From Candidatus Micrarchaeum sp. (GTDB lineage Archaea; SpSt-1190; DYHY01), in contig DYHY01000001.1 in NCBI GenBank assembly GCA_020723935.1, positions 51,265 to 115,015 of the forward strand: a DNA stretch of 63,751 nucleotides. Direction: 5' to 3'. Under the pieces are notes generated by a model. It did not search any database. It saw nothing but the letters and a program-made list of their open reading frames with translations, and was not told the DNA's origin. Shown here piece by piece: positions 44,129 through 52,060 of the stretch (position 1 is its first letter; each line of letters opens with the position of its first letter). The position numbers and the translations under genes were made by a program.

Positions 44129-44608
44129 ATGGCAACATCGAAAATCAGGCTTCTAGTTGATGCGGGAAAGGCTACCGCCGGACCGCCCCTCGGGCCGGCT
44201 CTCGCGCCCATGGGCGTCAACCCCGGGCAGGTCGTCGCGCAGATAAACACGCAGACCAAGCAGTACGACGGGATGACAGTCCCGGTGACGATAGTCGTCA
44301 ACACCTCCGACAAGAGCTTCGCCCTTGAGATAGGGATGCCTCCCACTAGCTCCTTCATCAAGAAGGCGATAGGGGTGGAGCTCGGCGCCAAGGGCGAGGC
44401 GGAGAAGGGCCAGGAGACTGTCGGGAACATCACGATGAAGCAGATCCACGAGCTCCTCGAGAAGAAGGAGACAGTCCTCCTCTTCAAGAACAAGAAGAAC
44501 GCGGTGAAGCAGTTCATCGGGACGTGCGTCTCGATGGGGGTCACTGTCGAGGGCCTGCCTGCAAAGAAGGCCTTGAAGAGCCTGGAAGACGGCTCGCTTT
44601 CACTCTAG
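44129..44608 (+). CDS. rpl11: 50S ribosomal protein L11
   Basis: A 159-aa protein. The N-terminal domain has DAGKATAGPPLGPALAPMGVN and QINTQTKQYDGMTVPVTI. The C-terminal rRNA-binding domain spans about residues 80-159 (GNITMKQIHELLEKKE, FIGTCVSMGVTVEG). L11 binds the GTPase-associated centre of 23S rRNA. Length and sequence are normal. The usual downstream neighbours L1 and L10 are absent; a broken gene follows instead. Confidence 0.97.
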   Translation: MATSKIRLLVDAGKATAGPPLGPALAPMGVNPGQVVAQINTQTKQYDGMTVPVTIVVNTSDKSFALEIGMPPTSSFIKKAIGVELGAKGEAEKGQETVGNITMKQIHELLEKKETVLLFKNKKNAVKQFIGTCVSMGVTVEGLPAKKALKSLEDGSLSL

Positions 44609-44669
44609 ACTGGGTGTCCTGCGTCGGGAAAGGTTCATTTTTATAAAATGGTAATTATCCCCCGAAGGA

Positions 44670-45326
44670 ATGGGGACTTACTTCTTCGTCCGGCGGCATA
44701 ATCGTCCATTCGTCCCCGCTTCTTGAGCCCATAGGCTTCTACCAGGAGGAGGGGGCGCTCACCGAAATCCTGGACACGCGCTACGCAGCCGGCCGCCCCG
44801 ACGGCTTCTATCTCGTGGACAATTTCACCTGCTTCACGGGCGGGGCGATGCGGTGCCCAAGGCGATAGAGGCGCTTAACATCTAGGAGCTGAGGCTTTCC
44901 GAGGAGATGAAATGGATCGCGAAGAAAGGGAGGCGCGCCAAGATCCCCGACGCGCAGGACGCCCTCGTCTTGGGCGCGATGGTGGGCGTCGCGGAGGACT
45001 TCGTCGGCTGGTACGCCGCCCTCGCGGGCATCGCGCCGGAAGCCCCGAAGGTCGCCGCCGACCCGCAGACGGGGATCGTGCGCGTCTGGCCGCCGCAGGA
45101 AGTCACAAGCTATGTCCAGCTCTTCCCGACCGCCGAGAAGGCTGCGGAGTTCTTCCTCCTAGAGCGCTACTGTATCGGCGGGATGTTTGACGTCTTCCGG
45201 CCGGACGACTCCGTGGCGGATCTCATGGGGCCGCTCATCGGATACCACGACTCGGCGATAAGGCGCGACTTCGGCGTGGCGCCTCCAGTGATCGCCGAGC
45301 CGTTCTGGATAAAGCCCGTCAAGTAA
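44670..45326 (+). pseudogene. Unrecognised cytoplasmic protein, two frameshifts and an amber
   Basis: A TATA element (44638-44648) points to ATG 44670 (MGTYFF), but this frame soon ends. Two further frames supply a continuous protein-like sequence. SSGGIIVHSSPLLEPIGFYQ to DNFTCFTGGAM needs a shift near 44680, and DAVPKAIEALNI needs another near 44850. In-frame TAG at 44883-44885 then splits EALNI from ELRLSEEMKWIAKKG. From there the frame runs cleanly to TAA at 45326 (VAADPQTGIVRVWPPQ, LLERYCIGGMFDVFRPDD). I cannot assign a family. Three lesions in 220 codons argue for a decayed gene. Confidence 0.65.
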
Positions 45327-45382
45327 GAAGCGAGTGAGGCTGGGGCGTAGACCGGGCCTCCGATGAGGCCCCGTTCACTGGC

Positions 45383-46051
45383 TTAGGGCGTAGCGCGGGT
45401 TATCTGGAAATAGGTGGTGTCCCCTTCCCCGTCGACCACGGCGAGCCACAGGATCTTCCTCACCGAATGCGAGAGGCGCACGAACCGCGACAGCTCCGCG
45501 ATACTGTACACCGCGGACTCGGGTATCCCGTGCGCGAGGAACTTGGCGTGCTCCCACTCTTCCCTCTCGCCGCGCTTGGGCTTGACGCCGCGGTCGTACA
45601 CGCGGAAGTGCGTGCCGTACTTGAGGCCGCTCCTCACCACGTAGCCGCGGTCGCGGAGGTCCGCGTACACCTGGAAGCGTATGTATATGTCGGGGAGGAC
45701 GCGGGTCATCCTCGAGAGGAGCTCGTCGATCGTAGCCGCGCTCTTCCCGTCCTCCGTGACTATTGAGAGCTTTCCCTTCTTGAAGAGGTAGAGCGCCTCC
45801 TCGGCGGAAAGCTCGGTCTCGGCGCCCTCCTCGGCCGTCGGCTCGCCGAAGCCCCCGCGCTCATAGAAGAAGATCCCGTCCGGGACGAGAACCTTGTCGC
45901 CCCGCAGGCGCCCGGCCCTCTGGGAATCCCCCAGGTCCGAGGGGACCAGCCCGTCCTCAATTTCCACGGGCTCGACGGAGATCCTGTCCCCGTCGTCCTC
46001 TTCCCCCTTCCCGGAACCCCGCCCGCCGAATGAACGCGAAACCTTCGCCAT
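45383..46051 (-). CDS. endA: tRNA-splicing endonuclease EndA
   Basis: A 222-aa protein. The C-terminal half is the endonuclease domain: YADLRDRGYVVRSGLKYGTHFRVYDRG, then EHAKFLAHGIPESAVY and SHSVRKILWLAVVDGEGDTTYFQI. The three catalytic residues are Tyr in FRVYDRG, His in EHAKFLAH and Lys in VRKILWL. It cleaves introns from pre-tRNA at bulge-helix-bulge motifs. The N-terminal 60 residues are a charged disordered extension (GEEDDGDRISVEPVEIED). Size is compatible with homotetramer or homodimer-type archaeal enzymes. It lies alone, convergent with the broken gene at 44670. Confidence 0.92.
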   Translation of the reverse strand: MAKVSRSFGGRGSGKGEEDDGDRISVEPVEIEDGLVPSDLGDSQRAGRLRGDKVLVPDGIFFYERGGFGEPTAEEGAETELSAEEALYLFKKGKLSIVTEDGKSAATIDELLSRMTRVLPDIYIRFQVYADLRDRGYVVRSGLKYGTHFRVYDRGVKPKRGEREEWEHAKFLAHGIPESAVYSIAELSRFVRLSHSVRKILWLAVVDGEGDTTYFQITRATP

Positions 46052-46103
46052 CTCGCAGGGGGGAGCCCGGCGCCCTATTTAACGGTTGACTGCCGAGGGA
46101 ACG

Positions 46104-46574
46104 CTACTGCACGACGAAGGTGCGCTTCACGAGGATGAACGTCTTGTCCGCCTCGTTGTAGCCGACATACCCCTTCTCGACTGCGCCCTTGAGCCTGTTG
46201 AGCAGCGTGTCGCGCAGGCCCTCGTCTATCCTCCTCGTCGCCTTGAGGTAGGAGTTCACCTGGTCCAGGGTCGATGACTTGTCTATTTCCTTGAGCGCCA
46301 TGCAGACCGTGAGCTCGCGCTCGGTGAGCGGCTCGCTCTCGTCTTCCTGCTCGGCTGGCTTCGCGGGTGCGGCCGAAACGGCGGCGGCTGCTGCCGCGGC
46401 CGGAGCAGCCTGGCGCGCGGACCTGTCCGCCACATCCATCCTTTCCTCCAGGTCCTCCATCCTTTTCCAGAGCTCCTGGAGCTTGTGGACCCAGTAGGTC
46501 CAGTAGTTCGCGTCCGTCGGGGATACGGTAGGTGACGCCGCCGCGGTCGCGGCGGGCGGGGGCTGGTCTGCCAT
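46104..46574 (-). CDS. Coiled-coil/winged-helix-like protein of unknown function
   Basis: A 156-aa protein: an Ala/Pro-rich N-terminus, a helix (WVHKLQELWKRMEDLEERMDVA) likely to coil, an Ala-rich linker, and a C-terminal 75-residue domain with helices and a hairpin (ELTVCMALKEIDKSSTLDQ, RDTLLNRLKGAVEKGYVGYN, TFILVKRTFVV) that could be winged-helix. No family is recognised. ATG 46574 lies 29 nt from a symmetric TATA element shared with the gene at 46634, so it is probably transcribed divergently and leaderless. Confidence 0.6.
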   Translation of the reverse strand: MADQPPPAATAAASPTVSPTDANYWTYWVHKLQELWKRMEDLEERMDVADRSARQAAPAAAAAAAVSAAPAKPAEQEDESEPLTERELTVCMALKEIDKSSTLDQVNSYLKATRRIDEGLRDTLLNRLKGAVEKGYVGYNEADKTFILVKRTFVVQ

Positions 46575-46599
46575 CGTGCGGCTACGTGGAGCTCCCGTC

Positions 46600-46608
46600 T
46601 TTTTAAAC
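46600..46608. promoter_or_regulatory. Bidirectional TATA element
   Basis: TTTTTAAAC, almost palindromic, lies 29 nt from the minus ATG at 46574 and 29 nt from the plus ATG at 46634. It is a second example of one box serving two divergent leaderless genes. Confidence 0.55.
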
Positions 46609-46633
46609 AGTCGGGCCGGCTATAAAATCCGAA

Positions 46634-46900
46634 ATGGCGGCAGCAACGCTTTCGCTCTCGCTCGCCCTCGTCGGCGCCGCGCTCCTCGGGATGGAGAGGG
46701 CGAACCCGACGAAATACCTGGGCCCCATAGGCTTCGCGTGCCTAGCCTCCGCCCTCGCATCCTTCCTCGGAGCCGGCCCGGCATTCCTGTTCGCGCTCTT
46801 CCTGGCATCGTCCCTGGCCGCGCTCCTCTTCTGGCGCGCCGTGCGCCCCGGGCGGGGAATGCGTTTTAAACGGCCCGGGAAGGCGGTGGGCCCCAGATGA
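46634..46900 (+). CDS. Small membrane protein upstream of signal peptidase
   Basis: An 88-aa protein with three hydrophobic segments (LSLSLALVGAALLG, YLGPIGFACLASALASFLG, PAFLFALFLASSLAALLFW) and a basic C-terminus (RPGRGMRFKRPGKAVGPR). No family is recognised. The ATGA junction with the signal peptidase gene (4-bp overlap) shows translational coupling, so it may cooperate with the peptidase in the membrane. The start agrees with the bidirectional TATA box 29 nt upstream. Confidence 0.6.
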   Translation: MAAATLSLSLALVGAALLGMERANPTKYLGPIGFACLASALASFLGAGPAFLFALFLASSLAALLFWRAVRPGRGMRFKRPGKAVGPR

Positions 46901-47490
46901 GCGGCGCGGAAAAGAAGAAGGGCCCGGCGTTCAAAATGGGCCCGCTCGTGGAGGAGATAAAGGAGTGGGCGGTCTGGATAGGCCTCGCAGTCATCCTCTC
47001 CTTCGTCATCGGGAACGTCCTCAACATCGCCCTCGGGAACACGACGCCCCTCGTCGCCGTCATGAGCGGCAGCATGGTCCACGACGCGACCCTCGAATCC
47101 AGCCACTACTCCTACCTCTCGGGCCTCGGCTTCTCGCGTTCCGACATTGACGCCTTCCCCCTAAAAGGGGGCTTCAACAAGGGCGACGTCCTCGTCATCA
47201 AGGGCGAGCGGCAGGAGACTCTCAAGATAGGCGACGTCATCGTCTTCAACGCGCCCGGGGCGCACTACCCGATAATACACAGGCTAATTGGCGTCCAGAA
47301 GGATTCGGCGGGGGCCGCCCACTACAGGACGAAGGGCGACCACAACCCGCAGGCCGACCCGTGGCTCACGCCCTACAAACAGGTGCAGGGGAGGGCGGTG
47401 CTGCGCATACCCTTCATAGGATACGCCAAGGTGATCCCCCTGGAGTTCTGCACGAGCATCGGCTTCTGCGCGAGGCTGTTCGGCGGCTAG
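46897..47490 (+). CDS. Signal peptidase I (archaeal, S26B)
   Basis: A 197-aa protein. N-terminal membrane helix at about residues 24-45 (EWAVWIGLAVILSFVIGNVL). VAVMSGSMVHD places the catalytic Ser at 59. YPIIHRLIGV provides the catalytic His (128), and GDHNPQADPW the Asp residues (148, 154). This Ser-His-Asp layout is the archaeal and eukaryotic Sec11 type, not the bacterial Ser-Lys type. It cleaves signal peptides from exported proteins such as the transglutaminase and surface proteins here. A second hydrophobic stretch is at the C-terminus (VIPLEFCTSIGFCARL). Coupled to the upstream small membrane protein. Confidence 0.93.
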   Translation: MSGAEKKKGPAFKMGPLVEEIKEWAVWIGLAVILSFVIGNVLNIALGNTTPLVAVMSGSMVHDATLESSHYSYLSGLGFSRSDIDAFPLKGGFNKGDVLVIKGERQETLKIGDVIVFNAPGAHYPIIHRLIGVQKDSAGAAHYRTKGDHNPQADPWLTPYKQVQGRAVLRIPFIGYAKVIPLEFCTSIGFCARLFGG

Positions 47491-47507
47491 GCGCCCGCGG
47501 GACAAGG

Positions 47508-47516
47508 TTTTTAAAC
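47508..47516 (+). promoter_or_regulatory. TATA element of tfs
   Basis: TTTTTAAAC lies about 28 nt before the ATG at 47541. It supports a leaderless start. Confidence 0.55.
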
Positions 47517-47540
47517 GGCTGGAAACGTCCCCCGAACCGG

Positions 47541-47873
47541 ATGAAATTCTGCAAAAAGTGCAGAGGGCTCATGCTTCCCGTCGACGAGGGCAAGGACGGC
47601 AAGATCAAGATCGCCTGCAGGAAGTGCGGGGCCAAGGACGTCTCCAGGGACGGCTTCACGACGACCAAGAGCTTCTCGCAGGCGGAGAGCGCGATACCGG
47701 TCGTGGACTCCGAGCGCGAGATGAAGAACGTCTCAAAGATCGCGGTCGAGTGCCCGCGCTGCAAGAACATCGGGGCGATCTGGTGGATGCTCCAGACGCG
47801 CGCGGCCGACGAGGCGGCGACGACGTTCTACAAGTGCATCAAGTGTAGCTACACTTGGAAGGCGTACCAGTAG
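47541..47873 (+). CDS. tfs: Transcript cleavage factor TFS
   Basis: A 110-aa protein. The N-terminal zinc ribbon (C4, C7, C26, C29; KFCKKCRGLM) is like RPB9. The C-terminal ribbon (C71, C74, C99, C102; ECPRCKNIGAIWWMLQ) is like TFIIS, with the acidic pair D90-E91 in RAADEAATTF that stimulates RNA cleavage in the polymerase active site. TFS rescues backtracked RNA polymerase. Length and motifs are standard for archaea. Confidence 0.95.
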   Translation: MKFCKKCRGLMLPVDEGKDGKIKIACRKCGAKDVSRDGFTTTKSFSQAESAIPVVDSEREMKNVSKIAVECPRCKNIGAIWWMLQTRAADEAATTFYKCIKCSYTWKAYQ

Positions 47874-47892
47874 TAGGGGCAGGGCGGACGCT

Positions 47893-49329
47893 TCAGTCTT
47901 TCCCGGAAAGATAGCGGGCGAGGAGCCGCACCCCGAAGCCGCTAGCGCCGGCGGAAAGATACGCGCCCCCCTTTGGGGCGGCATCCATCCCGGCGATGTC
48001 AAGGTGCGCCCAGCGCGCCCCGCCCGACACGGCGGTCCTCAGGAACTCGGCGGCAAGTATCGCGTCCTCGTCCCTCGTCCAGGAGGCGTTGGAAATGTCC
48101 GCGACATCGCTCTTTATCCCCTCCGCGTAGTCCGGCCAGCCGAGGGGGAGCTCCCAGAGCCGCTCGCCGCTCTCGAGGCCCGCTCGGTAGAGATCCTTCG
48201 CCAGGGCCTCGTCGTTGGAGAAGAGGCCCGCGGCGACGTCGCCCAAGGCGACGACGCACGCGCCGGTGAGCGTCGCGAGGTCTATCACAACGTCGGGCTT
48301 GTGGTCCTTGCACGCGAAGGCGAGAGCGTCGGAGAGGATGAGCCTGCCTTCCGCGTCGGTGTTGAGTATCTCTATTGTCTTCCCCGAATAGGATTTCACG
48401 ATGTCCCCGGGCCTCGTCGCGGTCCCCGAGGGCATGTTCTCGACGGCCGGGACGATCGCGACGATGTGCATCGGGAGCTTTAGGAGCGCCGCGAGGCGGA
48501 CGATGGCGAGCGCTGCCACCCCTCCGTTCTTGTCGAACTTCATCTCGTCCATCGCCTTGGCCGGCTTGATGGAGATGCCGCCGGAATCGAAGCACACGCC
48601 CTTGCCGACGATCGCGACCTTCCTCTTGGCGATCCCGGACTTGGGGACGTATTCGAGGACTATGAGCTTCGGCTCCTCGGCGCTGCCCTTGGCAACCGCG
48701 AGCATCGCGCCGAAGCCTATCTTCTCCAGCTCCTGGCGCGAGTACGCTTTGTAGGAGAGGCCCAGGACCTTGGCTTCCCTGGCCGCGACGAGCGAGAGCA
48801 TCGTGGGCGTCGCGACGTTCGCCGGCTCGTTCTGGATCTCCCTCGCCCAGTTCGTCCCCTCGGCGACGGCTTTCGCCGTGACAATCTCGGGCGAGCTCGG
48901 CACCGGGAGGTGGACCGTCTTGAGGAACACCTGATCCTTACCGTTTCCGTTCCCGCCGCCAGAGGCGCCGTCGCTGGAAGTCTTGTATTTCACGAAGGAG
49001 TAGGACGCGAGGATCGCGCCCTCGACGAAGGCGGCGACGAGCCTCCTGTCGGAGAGGACCGCCCTTGCGGTGTCGCCCGAGAGGCGAAGGCTCCCCTTGC
49101 CGAGGGCCGCGCGCGCATAGGTGACGGCCTTTCCCGCCGCGCGCCTCACGGTCTCAGCGTCCAGCCCCTTGCGCGGGCCCAGGCCCACCGAGAACGAAAG
49201 CCTGCCCGTGGGAAGGACCCTTAGGAGCTTTCCGTGCTCGCCGGATTCCTCAAGAAGGACGAGGCGCGCGCAGGGGCCGGGCGACGGGGGAGAAGAGCGC
49301 CCTGCCTTTGCGAAGGAGACGTCCACCAT
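47893..49329 (-). CDS. pepA: Leucyl aminopeptidase (M17), copy 1
   Basis: A 478-aa protein from ATG 49329. A divergent N-terminal regulatory domain (about 1-130) is followed by the M17 catalytic domain. VGKGVCFDSGGISIKPAKAM supplies the metal-binding Lys and Asp, NTDAEGRLILSDAL is the PepA signature, and TGACVVALGDVAAGLF follows. It cleaves N-terminal residues of peptides with two metal ions. The middle 861 bp is identical in sequence to the tandem copy at 49359-50804, whereas both ends are only about half identical, a sign of gene conversion. Its start is 29 bp past the stop of copy 2; both are probably one transcript. Confidence 0.95.
   Translation of the reverse strand: MVDVSFAKAGRSSPPSPGPCARLVLLEESGEHGKLLRVLPTGRLSFSVGLGPRKGLDAETVRRAAGKAVTYARAALGKGSLRLSGDTARAVLSDRRLVAAFVEGAILASYSFVKYKTSSDGASGGGNGNGKDQVFLKTVHLPVPSSPEIVTAKAVAEGTNWAREIQNEPANVATPTMLSLVAAREAKVLGLSYKAYSRQELEKIGFGAMLAVAKGSAEEPKLIVLEYVPKSGIAKRKVAIVGKGVCFDSGGISIKPAKAMDEMKFDKNGGVAALAIVRLAALLKLPMHIVAIVPAVENMPSGTATRPGDIVKSYSGKTIEILNTDAEGRLILSDALAFACKDHKPDVVIDLATLTGACVVALGDVAAGLFSNDEALAKDLYRAGLESGERLWELPLGWPDYAEGIKSDVADISNASWTRDEDAILAAEFLRTAVSGGARWAHLDIAGMDAAPKGGAYLSAGASGFGVRLLARYLSGKD
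48145..49005. repeat. Perfect 861-bp internal repeat, copy 1
   Basis: Every base I compared from 48145 to 49005 matches 49620-50480 at an offset of 1475. The first mismatch on the left is 48144 (G against C) and on the right 49006 (C against T). It covers the catalytic half of the first aminopeptidase. It implies very recent conversion or an assembly collapse. Confidence 0.9.
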
Positions 49330-49358
49330 TTCCCGGGCGCCGGAGGTCCTCCCGTTCC

Positions 49359-50804
49359 CTACTTGGCCTTGCCGGCGGATTCCTGCAGGTATCTCGTGAC
49401 TATCCGTATCCCGAAGCCGGTCGCGCCCTTGGAAAGGTAGGGCTTGGGCGACGTCGCCCAAGCCGTGCCCGCGATGTCAAGGTGGGCCCATTTCCGATCG
49501 TCTATGAATGCCTTGAGGAAGCTGGCCCCCGCCGTGGCGCCGGCCTGGCCCTCCTGGCCCAGGTTCTTGAGGTCGGCGATGTCGCTCTTCACCTTCTCGT
49601 CGTAGTCCTTCCACATGACGGGGAGCTCCCAGAGCCGCTCGCCGCTCTCGAGGCCCGCTCGGTAGAGATCCTTCGCCAGGGCCTCGTCGTTGGAGAAGAG
49701 GCCCGCGGCGACGTCGCCCAAGGCGACGACGCACGCGCCGGTGAGCGTCGCGAGGTCTATCACAACGTCGGGCTTGTGGTCCTTGCACGCGAAGGCGAGA
49801 GCGTCGGAGAGGATGAGCCTGCCTTCCGCGTCGGTGTTGAGTATCTCTATTGTCTTCCCCGAATAGGATTTCACGATGTCCCCGGGCCTCGTCGCGGTCC
49901 CCGAGGGCATGTTCTCGACGGCCGGGACGATCGCGACGATGTGCATCGGGAGCTTTAGGAGCGCCGCGAGGCGGACGATGGCGAGCGCTGCCACCCCTCC
50001 GTTCTTGTCGAACTTCATCTCGTCCATCGCCTTGGCCGGCTTGATGGAGATGCCGCCGGAATCGAAGCACACGCCCTTGCCGACGATCGCGACCTTCCTC
50101 TTGGCGATCCCGGACTTGGGGACGTATTCGAGGACTATGAGCTTCGGCTCCTCGGCGCTGCCCTTGGCAACCGCGAGCATCGCGCCGAAGCCTATCTTCT
50201 CCAGCTCCTGGCGCGAGTACGCTTTGTAGGAGAGGCCCAGGACCTTGGCTTCCCTGGCCGCGACGAGCGAGAGCATCGTGGGCGTCGCGACGTTCGCCGG
50301 CTCGTTCTGGATCTCCCTCGCCCAGTTCGTCCCCTCGGCGACGGCTTTCGCCGTGACAATCTCGGGCGAGCTCGGCACCGGGAGGTGGACCGTCTTGAGG
50401 AACACCTGATCCTTACCGTTTCCGTTCCCGCCGCCAGAGGCGCCGTCGCTGGAAGTCTTGTATTTCACGAAGGAGTAGGATGCGAGGATCGCGCCCTCGA
50501 CGAAGGCGCAGAGGAGCTGCCTGCTCGCGAGGAGCTTCTTGGAGCTCTTGGGCGAGAGGACGAGGTCCTCCTTCTGGAGGACGGACTGGGCGTACGTCAC
50601 CGCCTTTCCCGCCGCGCGCCTCACGGCCTCCGCGTCAAGGCTCTTGGCATCCCCAAGGCCCACGGAGAACTCGTGGGGCCCCAAGGGGGTGATTTTCAGG
50701 GCCTTCCCGGCGTCCGCCGACTCCTCGTGCAGGACGAGCGAGACGAGGGGATTCTTGCCTTTCGCAGCGGAAGCCTTCCTTTCCGAGAAAACCAGGTCAA
50801 CCAT
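49359..50804 (-). CDS. pepA: Leucyl aminopeptidase (M17), copy 2
   Basis: A 481-aa protein starting at ATG 50804, 26 nt from a bidirectional TATA box. The M17 catalytic motifs are the same as in copy 1 (CFDSGGISIKPAKAM, NTDAEGR). The N-terminal 135 residues (NPLVSLVLHEESADAG, LKITPLGPHEFSVGLGD) and the last 90 (VMWKDYDEKVKSDIADL, YLSKGATGFGIRIVTRYLQES) differ clearly from copy 1. M17 enzymes form hexamers, so mixed assemblies of the two copies are possible. It is upstream of copy 1 in the operon. Confidence 0.95.
   Translation of the reverse strand: MVDLVFSERKASAAKGKNPLVSLVLHEESADAGKALKITPLGPHEFSVGLGDAKSLDAEAVRRAAGKAVTYAQSVLQKEDLVLSPKSSKKLLASRQLLCAFVEGAILASYSFVKYKTSSDGASGGGNGNGKDQVFLKTVHLPVPSSPEIVTAKAVAEGTNWAREIQNEPANVATPTMLSLVAAREAKVLGLSYKAYSRQELEKIGFGAMLAVAKGSAEEPKLIVLEYVPKSGIAKRKVAIVGKGVCFDSGGISIKPAKAMDEMKFDKNGGVAALAIVRLAALLKLPMHIVAIVPAVENMPSGTATRPGDIVKSYSGKTIEILNTDAEGRLILSDALAFACKDHKPDVVIDLATLTGACVVALGDVAAGLFSNDEALAKDLYRAGLESGERLWELPVMWKDYDEKVKSDIADLKNLGQEGQAGATAGASFLKAFIDDRKWAHLDIAGTAWATSPKPYLSKGATGFGIRIVTRYLQESAGKAK
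49620..50480. repeat. Perfect 861-bp internal repeat, copy 2
   Basis: Identical to 48145-49005 (see that entry). The outer parts of both genes differ at many positions, so the identity stops sharply at both ends. Direct orientation, 1475 bp apart. Confidence 0.9.
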
Positions 50805-50826
50805 GGCGCGGGGAGGGGGGGAACCA

Positions 50827-50834
50827 TTTTAAAC
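50827..50834. promoter_or_regulatory. Bidirectional TATA element
   Basis: TTTTAAAC is 26 nt from the aminopeptidase ATG (50804, minus) and 26 nt from the GTG at 50856 (plus). This equal spacing is the reason for choosing the GTG start of the OB-fold gene. Confidence 0.55.
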
Positions 50835-50855
50835 TTTGCCGCAAACCCGCCTGGC

Positions 50856-51266
50856 GTGGCCGAAGGCGAAGAGGAGTCATCAGGAAGCGGAATGAGCGAC
50901 GGTTCCCAGTCCCAGCAGATGAAGAGGCGCAATCCCGCCATCCACAGGAAGATAAGGGGCATCTCCCCGGCGGGTGATCGGCGCGTCCGGCTCGTCGGGA
51001 CGGTTTCCAAGAAGGCGGGGAACGGGGCGATCGTCCTCGACGACGGGTCGGATGGCAAGGCCGAGGTCTTCTTCGACAACCTTGACCTCATCGAGAGGAT
51101 AGAGAAGGAGTATTCGGTCGGCGACTACATCCTCGTGACGGGCCTCGTGGTCCCGCGCGACGGCGGGTCCTTCGACATAAGCGGCGAGATAATCAGGAAG
51201 CATCCCAAGACGGCCCTACCGCAAGACTTAATAAAGCGGGCGGAGAGCCTCCTCGGAGGCAACTAG
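50856..51266 (+). CDS. Small OB-fold nucleic-acid-binding protein
   Basis: A 136-aa protein if GTG 50856 is the start; an internal ATG at 50892 would give 124 aa. DRRVRLVGTVSKKAG, AIVLDDGSDGKAEVFFD, then VGDYILVTGLVVPRDGGSFDI show the five-strand OB-fold pattern found in tRNA-anticodon/RPA-like proteins. The C-terminus has a helix (LPQDLIKRAESLLGG). Binding to single-stranded nucleic acid is inferred. It ends 3 bp before PCNA, so a role near replication is plausible from the context. Confidence 0.7.
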   Translation: MAEGEEESSGSGMSDGSQSQQMKRRNPAIHRKIRGISPAGDRRVRLVGTVSKKAGNGAIVLDDGSDGKAEVFFDNLDLIERIEKEYSVGDYILVTGLVVPRDGGSFDISGEIIRKHPKTALPQDLIKRAESLLGGN

Positions 51267-51269
51267 AAG

Positions 51270-52049
51270 ATGGTTGAAGGAGCCACCGTCCTGTTCGAAG
51301 GGAAGCTCAAGAGCGCGGGCCTGCTGAAGGACGCGATAGCTGCGGTCTACGAGATAGTCAAGGAGGACGTGTCATTCAAGCTCACGAAGGACGGCCTGTT
51401 CCTCTCGGCGATGGACCCGGCGAACGTGAGCATGGTGATATTCAAGTTCCTCGTCCCGGCCTTCGAGACGTACAGCCTCAAGGACGAGACGCTCGTGGGC
51501 GTGGACATGGAGCGCCTCATGCAGGTGATGAAGCAGGCGGGCTCCTCGGACGCCGTCACGATAAAGATGGAGAAGGGCGCGGCGAACGTCTCCCTCGTCT
51601 TCAGGGACAACAGCACGAGGCGGTTCCAGATCCCCCTCCTCAACAACCCGTCCGAGGGGAGGAAGCCTCCCAACATCACGTTCGAGGCCACGGCGGTCCT
51701 CAGGAGCGACGTCCTCGCGCAGGGCGTCTCCGACGCGGAGGTGTTCTCCGACTCGGTGATCCTCATGGCCGACAAGACCAGGTTCTCGATGGAGACGGCC
51801 GGCGAGATGGGCAAGTCGACGCTGGAGCTGGAGAAGGGGCGGGATGACGCGCTCGTCGAGATCTCCGCGGAAGCCCCGGCCAAGGCGCGCTACGCCGTCG
51901 ACTACCTCAAGAAGATGCTCAAGGGGGCGAAGCTGGCGGAGAACGTGCGGCTCCAGTTCAAGACCGACTTCCCAATACAAGTCGAGTACGCCGTCACGGA
52001 CACGCTGCAGCTCAAGTTCGTGCTGGCGCCCAGGATCGAGACCGACTAG
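51270..52049 (+). CDS. pcn: DNA polymerase sliding clamp PCNA
   Basis: A 259-aa protein. Two-fold repeat structure: FKLTKDGLFLSAMDPANVSMVIFKF in the first half, and the linker and second half with TLELEKGRDDALVEISAEAPAKARYAVDYLKKML, ending in LKFVLAPRIETD. It forms a trimeric ring tethering polymerases. It is the only PCNA in the window. The OB-fold gene lies 3 bp upstream, and the amber-containing gene 11 bp downstream. Confidence 0.97.
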   Translation: MVEGATVLFEGKLKSAGLLKDAIAAVYEIVKEDVSFKLTKDGLFLSAMDPANVSMVIFKFLVPAFETYSLKDETLVGVDMERLMQVMKQAGSSDAVTIKMEKGAANVSLVFRDNSTRRFQIPLLNNPSEGRKPPNITFEATAVLRSDVLAQGVSDAEVFSDSVILMADKTRFSMETAGEMGKSTLELEKGRDDALVEISAEAPAKARYAVDYLKKMLKGAKLAENVRLQFKTDFPIQVEYAVTDTLQLKFVLAPRIETD

Positions 52050-52060
52050 GGGGATGCGCG

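Noticed and set aside
48145-50480. Insertion sequence or transposon as the cause of the repeat
   Set aside because: The repeat contains only aminopeptidase coding sequence, has no terminal inverted repeats and lies at the same position in both genes.
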